Assembly (NCBI RefSeq): GCF_000425565.1
Contig: NZ_AUDR01000013.1
Span: forward strand, 186,001 to 250,000
DNA length: 64,000 bases
Direction of reading: 5' to 3'
Source: Tepidiphilus margaritifer DSM 15129
GTDB taxonomy: Bacteria; Pseudomonadota; Gammaproteobacteria; Burkholderiales; Rhodocyclaceae
Part shown: positions 22,753 through 30,923 of the stretch, piece by piece
Layout: each line of letters starts with the position of its first letter
How positions within the stretch are numbered: position 1 is the first letter of the stretch
Translations under genes and position numbers: made by a program
The notes under the pieces: generated by a model
What the model saw: only the letters and a program-made list of their open reading frames with translations
What the model was told of the DNA's origin: nothing
Databases searched by the model: none

Positions 22753-23715
22753 TTAACGCGATGATGGCGGCGAGCGGTACGAGGTACGCTGTCCGCTTTC
22801 CTCCGGCAGCAGCCCTTCGGGGCGAAAGCGCAGAATGAGCTGCAGCATGAGACCGATGAGGAAGACGCGGATGTACTTGGCTTGGGTAGCGACGTCGGCG
22901 GGGAGCTGGTCGGTGACGAATTCCGACATCGACCAGATGAGCCAGACGATCACGGCTCCGAGAATGGCCCCGCGGTTGTTGCCCGATCCGCCCAGGATCA
23001 GCATGATCCATACGAGAAAGGTGGAGATCATGGGGTCGATGGCTTCCGGCGTGATCGCGCGCATGAAATGTACGTAGAGCGCGCCGGCGAGCCCCATGAC
23101 CGCTGCGCCGAGCACGAAGGCTTCCAGCCGACGTTTGGCGATGTCCTTGCCCATGGCGGCGGCGGCCTGCTCGTTGTCGCGAATCGCCTTCATCATCCGT
23201 CCCCAGGGGGCGGCGAGCTGACGCTCCAGCGCCCAATAAACGAGAAGCAGCACGGCGATTACGAGGGCGAAGTAGGCAAACTGCGACAGCGAGTATTCGA
23301 ATCCGCCGAAGGGACGAGGAACGCCGGTGATGCCGCGGGCGCCGCCGGAGAGCGATTCCTCGGTGCGCAGTACCAGGCGGATCACCTCGGCCACGCCGAT
23401 GGTGGCGATCGCCAGGTAATCGGAACGGAAACGCAGGCAGATGCGCCCGATGGGCCAGGCGATGAGCGCGGCACCGGCCATGGCGCCGAGCCAGCCGAAG
23501 GCCACCGGCAGTTCCCAGCCCATGATGCGCTCGGGCGAGGGGGGGGCGGTGAGCAGCGCCGAGAGGTAGGCGCCCACGGCGAAAAATCCGGCGATGCCGG
23601 CGTTGAAGAGCCCCGTGACGCCCCATTGCACGTTCAGACCCAAGGCAAGGATGCCGTAAATACCGATCATGGTGCCCATGAAGGTGGCGTAGTTGATGAG
23701 ACCGATCGAGGCCAT
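22753..23715 (-). CDS. livM: Branched-chain amino-acid ABC transporter permease LivM
   Basis: Hydrophobic inner-membrane permease of 320 residues with about eight to ten helices and the family pattern GLNVQWGVTGLFNAGIAGFFAVGAY. The start at 23715 (MASIGLINYA) is decided by AAGGAG at good spacing; the open frame runs 130 codons further upstream but antisense-like and overlapping livH. The segment around ILGGSGNNRGAILGAV fits the EAA-like loop that contacts the ATPases. 11 bp after livH. Confidence 0.93.
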   Translation of the reverse strand: MASIGLINYATFMGTMIGIYGILALGLNVQWGVTGLFNAGIAGFFAVGAYLSALLTAPPSPERIMGWELPVAFGWLGAMAGAALIAWPIGRICLRFRSDYLAIATIGVAEVIRLVLRTEESLSGGARGITGVPRPFGGFEYSLSQFAYFALVIAVLLLVYWALERQLAAPWGRMMKAIRDNEQAAAAMGKDIAKRRLEAFVLGAAVMGLAGALYVHFMRAITPEAIDPMISTFLVWIMLILGGSGNNRGAILGAVIVWLIWSMSEFVTDQLPADVATQAKYIRVFLIGLMLQLILRFRPEGLLPEESGQRTSYRSPPSSR

Positions 23716-23726
23716 GGTGTCGCTCC

Positions 23727-24593
23727 TTACAGCACTTTGCCTTTGAAGATGCCCTGCGGCCGTAGCAGGAGGATGGCGAGCAGGATGACGAAGGCGGTGG
23801 CCGATTTGTAAGGGCTGGGCACGAGGAGCACCGAGAGCTCTTCGGCAAGGCCGATGACCAGGCCGCCCACCACCGCGCCTTCGACGCGCCCCACGCCGCC
23901 GAGCACCGCCGCGGCGAACATCGACAGCATCGCCGACCAGCCCATCATGGTCGTGAGTTCGGTGTTGATGCCCAGGCAGAAACCGGAAGCGGCCGCGAGC
24001 GTGCCGACGATGAACCAGGTGAGCCGCGTGACCTGGTCGTTGTTGACACCGCACAGGCGCGCGAGGTCGGGGTTGTCCGACATGGCCCGCATCGCTTTGC
24101 CCCATTTGCTGTAGCGCAGGAAAGCGAGGAGCGCCGCCACCAGCGCGAGCGTGAGGGCGAGCGTGGCGATCTCGCGCGGCCGCAGCATCAGACCCCCGAA
24201 GGATTGGGCCCGGGCGATACCGCTGCCGTAGGCGAGCGGATCCACGCCCCAGACCACCTGCACGATCGAGCGCAGCATCATGCCGATGCCGAGCGAGGCC
24301 ATGACGGTCAGGATCTTGGGCCGGGATTCGAGATGGCGATAGAAGAGGCGGTGGATGCCGTAGGCGAGCAGTGCCGTGAGGATCATCGCCACCGGCAGCG
24401 CCACCCAGGGCGTGAGCCCCAGCAGCGCCGTCGCGCCCAGCGCGAGGTAGGCGCCGGTGGTGGCGAGGTCGCCGTGGGCGAAGTGACCGAAGCGCAGAAT
24501 GCCGAAGATGAGCGTGATGCCGATCGCCCCGAGCGCATAGACCGAGCCGGTCACGATGCCGGGTACGACGTAGAAATTGAAAAATTCGATCAT
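23727..24593 (-). CDS. livH: Branched-chain amino-acid ABC transporter permease LivH
   Basis: Inner-membrane permease of 288 residues; MIEFFNFYVVPGIVTGSVYALGAIG is split here as the conserved N-terminus with YALGAIGITLIFGILRFGH. The ATG at 24593 fits the family; a longer frame upstream lies inside livF and is rejected. The segment VLGGVGRVEGAVVGGLVIG is the ATPase-contacting loop. It pairs with LivM to form the channel. Confidence 0.93.
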   Translation of the reverse strand: MIEFFNFYVVPGIVTGSVYALGAIGITLIFGILRFGHFAHGDLATTGAYLALGATALLGLTPWVALPVAMILTALLAYGIHRLFYRHLESRPKILTVMASLGIGMMLRSIVQVVWGVDPLAYGSGIARAQSFGGLMLRPREIATLALTLALVAALLAFLRYSKWGKAMRAMSDNPDLARLCGVNNDQVTRLTWFIVGTLAAASGFCLGINTELTTMMGWSAMLSMFAAAVLGGVGRVEGAVVGGLVIGLAEELSVLLVPSPYKSATAFVILLAILLLRPQGIFKGKVL

Positions 24594-24603
24594 GGTCGGC
24601 TCT

Positions 24604-25338
24604 TCATCCGCCCAGGAACATCTGGGCGATTTCGGGATCGTCGAGGAGTTCGCGGCCGCTGCCTTCATGACGGTTGGCCCCCGTGGCGAGCACGTAGCCG
24701 CGATCACAGAAAGCGAGTGCCTGCTTGGCGTGCTGTTCCACGAGCAGGATCGATACACCCAAGTCGCGCACGTCGCGGCAGATTTGAAAGATCTGCTGCA
24801 TGTATTTGGGCGAGAGTCCGGCAGTGGGTTCGTCGAGCAGCAGGAGCTTGGGGTCGAGCATGAGCGCGCGGCCCATGGCCACCATCTGGCGCTGCCCGCC
24901 GGAGAGGTCGCCGGCGAGCGCGTGGCGTTTGGCCTTCAGATCGGGGAAGAGGGCATAGATGCGATCGAAGGCGGCACTCAGATCTCCCTTGGAGAGGAAG
25001 GCCCCCATTTCGAGGTTCTCATGTACCGTCATCTCGCGAAAGACGTTATCGACCTGGGGCACGTAGGAGATGCCGCGGCGCACGATGCGATCCGGGCTCC
25101 AGCCGGTGATGTCTTCACCCTCGAAGACGATGGCGCCGCTGCGGATGCGCACCAGCCCGAACACCGCTTTCATCGCCGTCGATTTGCCTGCTCCGTTGGG
25201 GCCGACGATGACGACGATCTCTTGCGGCATCACCGTGAGCGAAACGCCCTGCAGGATGTCGGCGTCGCCATAGCCGCCGCGCACTTGGTGCATGATGAGG
25301 ATGGGCTGGGGCCGATCCCGGGCCGCGGTCGCGTTCAT
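24604..25338 (-). CDS. livF: Branched-chain amino-acid ABC transporter ATPase LivF
   Basis: ABC ATPase of 244 residues: Walker A GPNGAGKST, Q-loop SYVPQVDNVF, signature LSGGQRQMVAMGRAL, Walker B LLLLDEP, switch His in LLVEQHAKQAL. The start overlaps the livG stop by 4 bp (ATGA). LivF and LivG together energise LivHM. Confidence 0.94.
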   Translation of the reverse strand: MNATAARDRPQPILIMHQVRGGYGDADILQGVSLTVMPQEIVVIVGPNGAGKSTAMKAVFGLVRIRSGAIVFEGEDITGWSPDRIVRRGISYVPQVDNVFREMTVHENLEMGAFLSKGDLSAAFDRIYALFPDLKAKRHALAGDLSGGQRQMVAMGRALMLDPKLLLLDEPTAGLSPKYMQQIFQICRDVRDLGVSILLVEQHAKQALAFCDRGYVLATGANRHEGSGRELLDDPEIAQMFLGG

Positions 25339-26114
25339 GCGCGTTCCTCCGTCACGGTTTCACCGAGATAGGCTTCGAGCACGCGGGGGTCGTTGCGCAC
25401 GTCGAGGAACTCCCCTTGGGTGAGCACCTTGCCCTCGGCCATGCAGACGACGGGGTGGCAGAGTTTGGCGATCATCTCCATGTCGTGCTCGATGAGGATG
25501 AAGGTGTAACCCCATTCCCGGTTGAGGATCTGGATCTTTTCTTCGAGCTTGCGCAGCAGCGTACGATTCACCCCCGCGGCCGGTTCGTCGAGCAGCACCA
25601 GCTTGGCGTCGGTCATCATGGTGCGCCCGAGTTCCAGCAGTTTCTTTTGTCCTCCGGAGAGATGGCCGGCACGCTCGTTGGCCACGTGGGTGAGTTCGAG
25701 GAAGGCGAGAACCTCGATCGCTTTTTGCCGCACCTCCTCTTCGACGCGGCGCACCTTGCCCCATTCGAACCAGTTGGCGAAGAGGTTCTCGCCCGGCTGG
25801 CGCGGCGGCACCACCATGAGATTTTCCAGCACGCTCAAGCGATGGAATTCGTGTGGGATCTGGAACGTGCGCACCAGCCCCTTGTGGAAGCGCTCGTCGG
25901 TGCGCAGCCGGGTGATGTCTTCTCCCAGGAAGCGGATGGTGCCGGCCGTGGGCGTATAGGCTCCGGCGATCACGTTGAAGAGCGTCGTCTTGCCGGCACC
26001 ATTGGGACCGATGAGCCCGAGGACTTGCCCTTTCTCGACGCTGAGCGTGACGCCATCGACGGCATGAAAGCCACCGAAGGCCATCACGATGCCTTCCAAT
26101 TCGAGCATCGCCAC
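25335..26114 (-). CDS. livG: Branched-chain amino-acid ABC transporter ATPase LivG
   Basis: ABC ATPase of 259 residues and first gene of the liv operon: Walker A GPNGAGKTT, signature LSGGQKKLLELGRTMM, Walker B LVLLDEP, and the LivG-type insertion between Walker A and signature (FHKGLVRTFQIPHEF). The start is a GTG at 26114, two codons before an ATG (26108); the upstream GAGAGGAAAGG can serve either. The signature region has KKLLELG typical of LivG. Confidence 0.93.
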   Translation of the reverse strand: MAMLELEGIVMAFGGFHAVDGVTLSVEKGQVLGLIGPNGAGKTTLFNVIAGAYTPTAGTIRFLGEDITRLRTDERFHKGLVRTFQIPHEFHRLSVLENLMVVPPRQPGENLFANWFEWGKVRRVEEEVRQKAIEVLAFLELTHVANERAGHLSGGQKKLLELGRTMMTDAKLVLLDEPAAGVNRTLLRKLEEKIQILNREWGYTFILIEHDMEMIAKLCHPVVCMAEGKVLTQGEFLDVRNDPRVLEAYLGETVTEERA

Positions 26115-26151
26115 CCTTTCCTCTCCCAGGATTTCTCGATCTTGGCGGGGC

Positions 26152-26179
26152 AGGATAGCGGAAAAACTTCCCCCTGCAA
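26152..26179 (-). promoter_or_regulatory. Candidate promoter of the liv operon
   Basis: On the minus strand TTGCAG (26174-26179), a 16-bp spacer and TATCCT (26152-26157) lie about 40 bp upstream of the livG start, in the 104-bp divergent gap with the PACE gene. The match is moderate and no operator symmetry is obvious. Confidence 0.35.
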
Positions 26180-26218
26180 ACTAGGGTTTACCTGGGGGGA
26201 GCGGTACAATTGCCGCCG

Positions 26219-26698
26219 ATGGAAGAACGGAACCAAGCAGTTGAATCAAAGCAGGACGGCGTGGCCCTGCGCACCTGGCGCGATCGGGTGCGCCAGGTGC
26301 TGGCGTTCGAAGCGGGGGGGTTGGTGCTCATCACGCCGCCTTTTTCCTGGGCGAGCGGTGCACCGGTACTCGATTCCCTGGGTTTGCTGGCGCTCCTTGC
26401 GCTCATCGCCGCGCTGTGGAATGCTCTCTACAATACCGTGTTCGACCGTCTGGAAGCGCGTTTTCTGCACCGCCGTGCCGATCTGCGCCCGCCGCTGTGG
26501 CGCGTCGCCCATGCGCTCGGATTCGAGGGCGGACTTTTGTTCCTTACCTTGCCGGTGATCGTCGCTTGGACCGGTATGGGGTGGCTCGAGGCGCTCGTCG
26601 CCGACCTGGGCTTGGCGCTCGCCTACACCGTCTATGCCTACGTCTTCAACTGGTGTTACGACCGGCTCTTCCCCATCGGGCCGACCGGGGAGCAGTGA
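26219..26698 (+). CDS. PACE-family small efflux transporter (two BTP domains)
   Basis: 159 residues, four membrane helices arranged as two bacterial transmembrane pair domains, the hallmark of the proteobacterial antimicrobial compound efflux (AceI) family. Each half starts with a conserved R-x-x-x-x-x-FE pattern (VRQVLAFEAG, AHALGFEGG) and ends with N-x-x-Y-x-x-x-(F/Y)D (NALYNTVFDRLE, YVFNWCYDRLF). The first-helix Glu needed for proton coupling in AceI is present. The ATG at 26219 is used; a TTG three codons earlier is possible. Its TGA overlaps the murB ATG by one base. Confidence 0.88.
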   Translation: MEERNQAVESKQDGVALRTWRDRVRQVLAFEAGGLVLITPPFSWASGAPVLDSLGLLALLALIAALWNALYNTVFDRLEARFLHRRADLRPPLWRVAHALGFEGGLLFLTLPVIVAWTGMGWLEALVADLGLALAYTVYAYVFNWCYDRLFPIGPTGEQ

Positions 26699-27741
26699 TG
26701 CAGTGCTTCGTAGAGGCCGACCTTTCGGCTTGGACCACCCTCGGGGTGCCTGCCAGGGCGAAGGAACTGCTCGTGCTGGAAGACGAAACCGATCTCGCCC
26801 GCTGGTTCGAACGGCGCGAATCCGCGCCGATGCCGGAGCTCGTGCTCGGCGGGGGCAGCAACGTCGTCTTCCTCGAAGATTTCGCTGGCCGGGTGGTGCG
26901 CTTGGCCATCCGCGGACGTGAATTGCTGGGCGAGGAGGGCGGAGCACGGTTCGTGCGCGCTGCCGCCGGAGAGCCGTGGGACGGGTTTGTACGCTGGTGC
27001 GTGACGCAAGGCTGGGGCGGTTTGGAGAACCTCGCGGCCATTCCCGGCAGCGTGGGGGCCGTGCCGGTGCAAAACGTCGGTGCCTATGGGCTGGAGGTGA
27101 GCGAGCGCATTGCCTGGGTCGAAGGGATGGATCGCGACACGGGGCAAACGTGGCGGTTCTCTGGCAACGAGTGCGGATTCGGCTACCGAACGAGCCGCTT
27201 CAAGGCGGCGGAGGCATCCTCGCGGGTGATCACGGCCGTGGTTTTCCGCCTAGCGGGGGACGAGCCGCCGCGGCTCGAGTATCCCGATCTGCAGCGGTGG
27301 TTCGGCGGGCGAGCGCAGCGCGTCTCACCAGCCGATGTATATGCGGCGGTGCGCGAGATCCGGGCGCGCAAGCTCCCCGATCCCCGCGTGCAGGGTAACG
27401 TCGGCAGCTTCTTCAAAAACCCGCTGGTCTCGCCCGAAGTGGCCGAACGCCTGGCGGCGATCCATCCCGATCTGCCGCGCCATCCCCAGCCGGATGGGCG
27501 CGTGAAGCTCGCCGCGGGCTGGATGATCGAGCGCTGCGGCCTCAAGGGGGTACGCGAAGGCGGGGCGATGGTGCATGAGCGCCAGGCGCTGGTACTGTGC
27601 AACGCGGGCGGGGCGACAGGGGCGGATTTCCTCGCGCTCGCGCGGCGCGTGCGCGAGACGGTGGCCGAGCGCTTCGGCGTGCGGCTGGAGGTGGAACCGG
27701 TGCTCGTAGGCCGCGAAGGGGTGGTGCAGCGGCTGACGTAG
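26698..27741 (+). CDS. murB: UDP-N-acetylenolpyruvoylglucosamine reductase
   Basis: NADPH/FAD enzyme making UDP-N-acetylmuramate in peptidoglycan synthesis, 347 residues, type I. FAD-binding part has NTTLGV-like TTLGVPARA and LGGGSNVVF; substrate and catalytic residues appear in IPGSVGAVPVQNVGAYG, GFGYRTSRFK, GNVGSFFKNP (catalytic Ser) and the final VEPVLVG (Glu). The ATG at 26698 shares a base with the PACE stop (TGATG), so initiation probably depends on termination of the upstream gene. The frame is open further upstream, but only out of register with PACE. Confidence 0.95.
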   Translation: MQCFVEADLSAWTTLGVPARAKELLVLEDETDLARWFERRESAPMPELVLGGGSNVVFLEDFAGRVVRLAIRGRELLGEEGGARFVRAAAGEPWDGFVRWCVTQGWGGLENLAAIPGSVGAVPVQNVGAYGLEVSERIAWVEGMDRDTGQTWRFSGNECGFGYRTSRFKAAEASSRVITAVVFRLAGDEPPRLEYPDLQRWFGGRAQRVSPADVYAAVREIRARKLPDPRVQGNVGSFFKNPLVSPEVAERLAAIHPDLPRHPQPDGRVKLAAGWMIERCGLKGVREGGAMVHERQALVLCNAGGATGADFLALARRVRETVAERFGVRLEVEPVLVGREGVVQRLT

Positions 27742-27789
27742 CCGCTCCCCTTCGCCGGTTGGGCGGCGAGGCCGGCGGTGCAGGGCGGT

Positions 27790-28110
27790 TCAGACGCCCC
27801 AGACCACCGGTTTCTTCTCGGCGAGCGCGCGCTTCATCATCTGCAGCAGCGGCCAAGCGCGGCGATGGAATTCCACCGGCGGCTCCTTGCCTTCTTCCTT
27901 GGCCTTTTCTTCCTCGGTCTCGTCCAGGCCCGGGTGCGCCTGGCGGTCGGCCTCGATCGCGGCTTCGAGCTTGGCGATGGCCTGCGGCAACTCTTCGGGC
28001 GTGAGGATGCCGCGTTCGACGTCCTTGCCGAGCATCTGCAGGATGGGTTCGGCGTGCTTGCGGTACATGACGATGTCGGCGTCGGCGTCGGATTTGAAGG
28101 TGACGAGCAT
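27790..28110 (-). CDS. DUF1840 small protein
   Basis: 106 residues of the DUF1840 family, common beside hpt or membrane genes in betaproteobacteria, function unknown. It begins MLVTFKSDADADIVMYRKHA and ends with a conserved RRAWPLLQMMKRALA, with an acidic Lys/Glu-rich middle. Soluble, no export signal. 12 bp after hpt on the same strand, so probably co-transcribed with xthA and hpt. Confidence 0.88.
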   Translation of the reverse strand: MLVTFKSDADADIVMYRKHAEPILQMLGKDVERGILTPEELPQAIAKLEAAIEADRQAHPGLDETEEEKAKEEGKEPPVEFHRRAWPLLQMMKRALAEKKPVVWGV

Positions 28111-28122
28111 GATGAATCCTCC

Positions 28123-28680
28123 TTACGAGTCCCGCACGGCGTAGATGCCGTCGGCGTTGCGCCAGTACCCTTTATAGTCCATGCCGTAGCCGAAGACGTA
28201 ACGATCGGGGATTTCCAGGCCGGTGAAGTGGGCCCGCATGCCGGGATAGGCTTTGCGTTCGTGCAGTTTGTGGCAGAGCACCGCGAGATAGACGTCCTCA
28301 GCGCCTTCGTCGCGCAGCCGCTGCATCACCGCGGCGAGCGTATAGCCTTCGTCGAGGATGTCGTCGAGCACGAGCACGGGGCGTCCCTCGATGGGGGCGG
28401 TGGGTTCCACCCGCCACTCCAGCCGGCTGCCGGCAGTGGTGTCGTGGTAGCGCGTGGCGTGCAGATAGGCGACTTCCAGCGGAAAGCGCAGCCGCGGCAG
28501 GATCTGGCCAGCGAAGACGACGGCGCCTTTCATGACCACGTAGACGAGCGGGTCGCGTTCGGCGAGCACTTCCGTGATCTCGGCGGCGACGCGATCGATG
28601 GCGCGCTGCACTTGGCTGGAATCGGCGATGCACTCGGCCTCGGCGAGCACGCGGCGCATGGCTTCGACGTTGGGGTTCAT
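28123..28680 (-). CDS. hpt: Hypoxanthine-guanine phosphoribosyltransferase
   Basis: Purine salvage enzyme of 185 residues, type-I phosphoribosyltransferase fold. The PRPP-binding motif is VLVLDDILDEGYTL, and the pyrophosphate loop lies in VYVVMKGAVVFAG. The nucleobase region includes PDRYVFGYGMDYKGYWRN, conserved in bacterial HGPRTs. Clear ATG at 28680; 27 bp after xthA. Confidence 0.92.
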   Translation of the reverse strand: MNPNVEAMRRVLAEAECIADSSQVQRAIDRVAAEITEVLAERDPLVYVVMKGAVVFAGQILPRLRFPLEVAYLHATRYHDTTAGSRLEWRVEPTAPIEGRPVLVLDDILDEGYTLAAVMQRLRDEGAEDVYLAVLCHKLHERKAYPGMRAHFTGLEIPDRYVFGYGMDYKGYWRNADGIYAVRDS

Positions 28681-28707
28681 CGAGGGTCCCGTGAGAAAAA
28701 AGGAGAA

Positions 28708-29508
28708 TTATCGCGGATTTTGCGCCAGTGCGAAGTCGTAGTCGACGATGAGCGGGGCATGATCGGAGAATCGCTCGTCTTTGTAGACCCGGGCGGTGCG
28801 GGCAGCGGCGGCGATGCCGGGGGTGGCGATCTGGTAATCGATGCGCCAGCCGACGTTCTTTTCCCACGCGCGACCGCGGTTGGACCACCAGGTGTAGCCT
28901 TCTTCGGTGGCCTCGGGGTAGAGGCGGCGATAGACGTCGACCCAGCCCAGTTCGTCGAACACGCGCGTGAGCCAGGCCCGCTCTTCGGGGAGAAACCCGG
29001 AGTGTTTCTGGTTGCTGCGCCAGTTCTTGAGGTCCTTCTCGGTGTGGGCGATGTTCCAGTCGCCGCAGATCACGACTTCGCGGCCGCAGTGGCGCAGTTC
29101 GCGCAACTTGGGAAAGAAGGCGTCCATGAAACGGAACTTGGACGCCTGCCGTTCCGGGCCGGCCGAGCCGGAGGGCAGATAGAGCGAGACCACCGAGAGG
29201 CCGGGATAGATGGCTTCGAGATAGCGCCCTTCGGCGTCGAACTCCGGCTCGCCGATGCCGGCGACGAGTTCGAGCGGGGGCTGGCGCAGGTAGAGGCCGA
29301 CGCCGGCGTAGCCCTTCTTCTCGGCGAAATGAAAGTGTCCGGTGTAGCCGTCGGGAGCGCGCATCTCTTCGCTGAGGTCTTGTTCCTGCGCCTTGAGCTC
29401 CTGTATGGCGACGATGTCGGCGTCTTGCGTCGGTAGCCAGCGGAAGAAACCTTTGTCGGCGGCGGAACGGATGCCGTTGAGGTTCAGCGTGAGGATGCGC
29501 AGCGTCAT
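28708..29508 (-). CDS. xthA: Exodeoxyribonuclease III / AP endonuclease
   Basis: Base-excision repair nuclease of 266 residues in the endonuclease/exonuclease/phosphatase family. Seen: LNLNGIRSA (metal-site Asn), IQELKAQE (metal Glu), GDWNIAH, WRIDYQ and the C-terminal SDHAPLIVDY with catalytic His. The ATG at 29508 has GGAG upstream; an upstream frame extension of 52 codons overlaps pyrE control sequence and is rejected. Divergent from pyrE (82 bp gap). Confidence 0.94.
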   Translation of the reverse strand: MTLRILTLNLNGIRSAADKGFFRWLPTQDADIVAIQELKAQEQDLSEEMRAPDGYTGHFHFAEKKGYAGVGLYLRQPPLELVAGIGEPEFDAEGRYLEAIYPGLSVVSLYLPSGSAGPERQASKFRFMDAFFPKLRELRHCGREVVICGDWNIAHTEKDLKNWRSNQKHSGFLPEERAWLTRVFDELGWVDVYRRLYPEATEEGYTWWSNRGRAWEKNVGWRIDYQIATPGIAAAARTARVYKDERFSDHAPLIVDYDFALAQNPR

Positions 29509-29590
29509 GACGTCTCCGGGATGGCTTGCGGTGTGGCGGGTGGGCGCGTACCATTGCCGCCCGTCACATCTAGGGAAAAGGGGAATCTTC

Positions 29591-30250
29591 GTGGATTTTA
29601 GCCGGGAATTCCTGCGCCTGGCCTGCGAGAAGGGGGTGCTGCGCTTCGGCGAGTTCGTCACCAAGGCAGGGCGCCATTCGCCCTACTTCTTCAATTCGGG
29701 GCTCTTCGATGACGGCGCCTCGTTTCGCGCACTGTGCGGCTTCTACGTCGAAGCGATCCTCGCGCACGGCATCGCCTTCGACGGCCTCTTCGGGCCGGCT
29801 TACAAGGGTATCCCCTTGGTGACGGGGGTGGCGATCCGGCTCGCCGAGCGGGGGCTCGACAAGCCTTTCTCCTTCGACCGCAAGGAAGCCAAGGACCACG
29901 GCGAAGGGGGGCGGCTCATCGGTGCGCCGCTGCGCGGCCGTATCCTCATCATCGATGACGTGATCTCGGCGGGGACCTCGGTGCGCGCCTCGATCGAGCT
30001 CATTCGGGCCCACGGCGCGGAGCCGGCGGGCGTCGTGATCGCGCTCGACCGCATGGAGCGCGGCGAGGGCGACGAGTCGGCAGCCCAGGAAGTGAGCCGG
30101 CGCTTCGGCATCCCCGTGATCGCCGTGGCCACGCTCGAAGATCTGCTCGCGCTGCTCGCCGACGATCCGCGGTTGCGCGAGCACTTGCGGGCGGTGCGGG
30201 CGTATCGTGAGCGCTACGGCGTGCAGGGCGAGGCGGCGCGCCGCGCATGA
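29591..30250 (+). CDS. pyrE: Orotate phosphoribosyltransferase
   Basis: De novo pyrimidine enzyme converting orotate plus PRPP to OMP, 219 residues. The GTG at 29591 is the start: AAGGGGA sits 6-8 bp upstream and the protein then begins VDFSREFLRLA as in other PyrE. Landmarks: FVTKAGRHSPYFFNSG, GPAYKGIPL, PRPP motif ILIIDDVISAGTS. Upstream in-frame ATGs lie in the xthA coding region. Confidence 0.95.
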   Translation: MDFSREFLRLACEKGVLRFGEFVTKAGRHSPYFFNSGLFDDGASFRALCGFYVEAILAHGIAFDGLFGPAYKGIPLVTGVAIRLAERGLDKPFSFDRKEAKDHGEGGRLIGAPLRGRILIIDDVISAGTSVRASIELIRAHGAEPAGVVIALDRMERGEGDESAAQEVSRRFGIPVIAVATLEDLLALLADDPRLREHLRAVRAYRERYGVQGEAARRA

Positions 30251-30345
30251 GAAAGCTCTTTCGGCACGCCCATGTCAAGGTGGGCGTAGCGTCGATCGGC
30301 CTTATCGCATATCATATGCAGGTCGAGCCGTGAGGGCCGGAGGCG

Positions 30346-30885
30346 ATGGGGCGGCGGATCTGGTGTGGAGTCTTGATGGGGGCGCTGGCGGCGGTCATGA
30401 CAGCGGCCACGGCGGGCGGTCAGACGGGGGTGGCATGCTGCGATGATGCCAACGGCCGACGTGTGTGCGGCAACCCTCTGCCCGCCGAATGCTATGGGCG
30501 CAAATACTGGCTGGTCGACGACAGCGGCATGATCCGCAAGGTGATCGATCCGGCGGCCGAGCGGGCGCAGCGTCAGGGGGCAAACGAAGCCGGAGGGCTC
30601 TCGCCGCAGGAACAGAGCGTGCGTCGCAAGCAGGAGCGTTTGCTGCAGGCTTTCCCGACGCTGCAGGCGTTCGATGCCTGGCGCGACGCGCAGCTGGCCG
30701 ACTACGATCGGCAGATCGCCCAGATACGTGCCCTGCTCGCCGAAGGGGCGGATCCGGACGCGCTCGCACCCACCCTGCAGCGCCTCTTGGACGAGCGGCG
30801 CGCGGCGGCGGAGCGCCTCGCCGCCGAGCGCCGCGAGCTCGAAGAAGCCTTACGCGCACAGCAGCAGGGACAGCAGGGACGATGA
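30346..30885 (+). CDS. Secreted coiled-coil protein, function unknown
   Basis: 179 residues; ATG preceded by GGAGGCG. Signal peptide about 1-24, then a short Cys-rich head (CCDDANGRRVCGNPLPAEC) that resembles DUF4124-type beta domains found at the start of many proteobacterial periplasmic proteins, followed by a long Arg/Glu/Ala/Gln-rich helical region likely to form a coiled coil. No enzymatic motif. Convergent with the large dehydrogenase gene, 38 bp apart. Confidence 0.75.
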   Translation: MGRRIWCGVLMGALAAVMTAATAGGQTGVACCDDANGRRVCGNPLPAECYGRKYWLVDDSGMIRKVIDPAAERAQRQGANEAGGLSPQEQSVRRKQERLLQAFPTLQAFDAWRDAQLADYDRQIAQIRALLAEGADPDALAPTLQRLLDERRAAAERLAAERRELEEALRAQQQGQQGR

Positions 30886-30923
30886 TCCCGGCGCGGCCCG
30901 TCCGTGGGACGGGCCGCCGAAGC

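Noticed and set aside
22753-24105. Extended livM frame starting at 24105
   Set aside because: The first 130 codons are Arg/His-rich and overlap livH; AAGGAG and family alignment fix the start at 23715.
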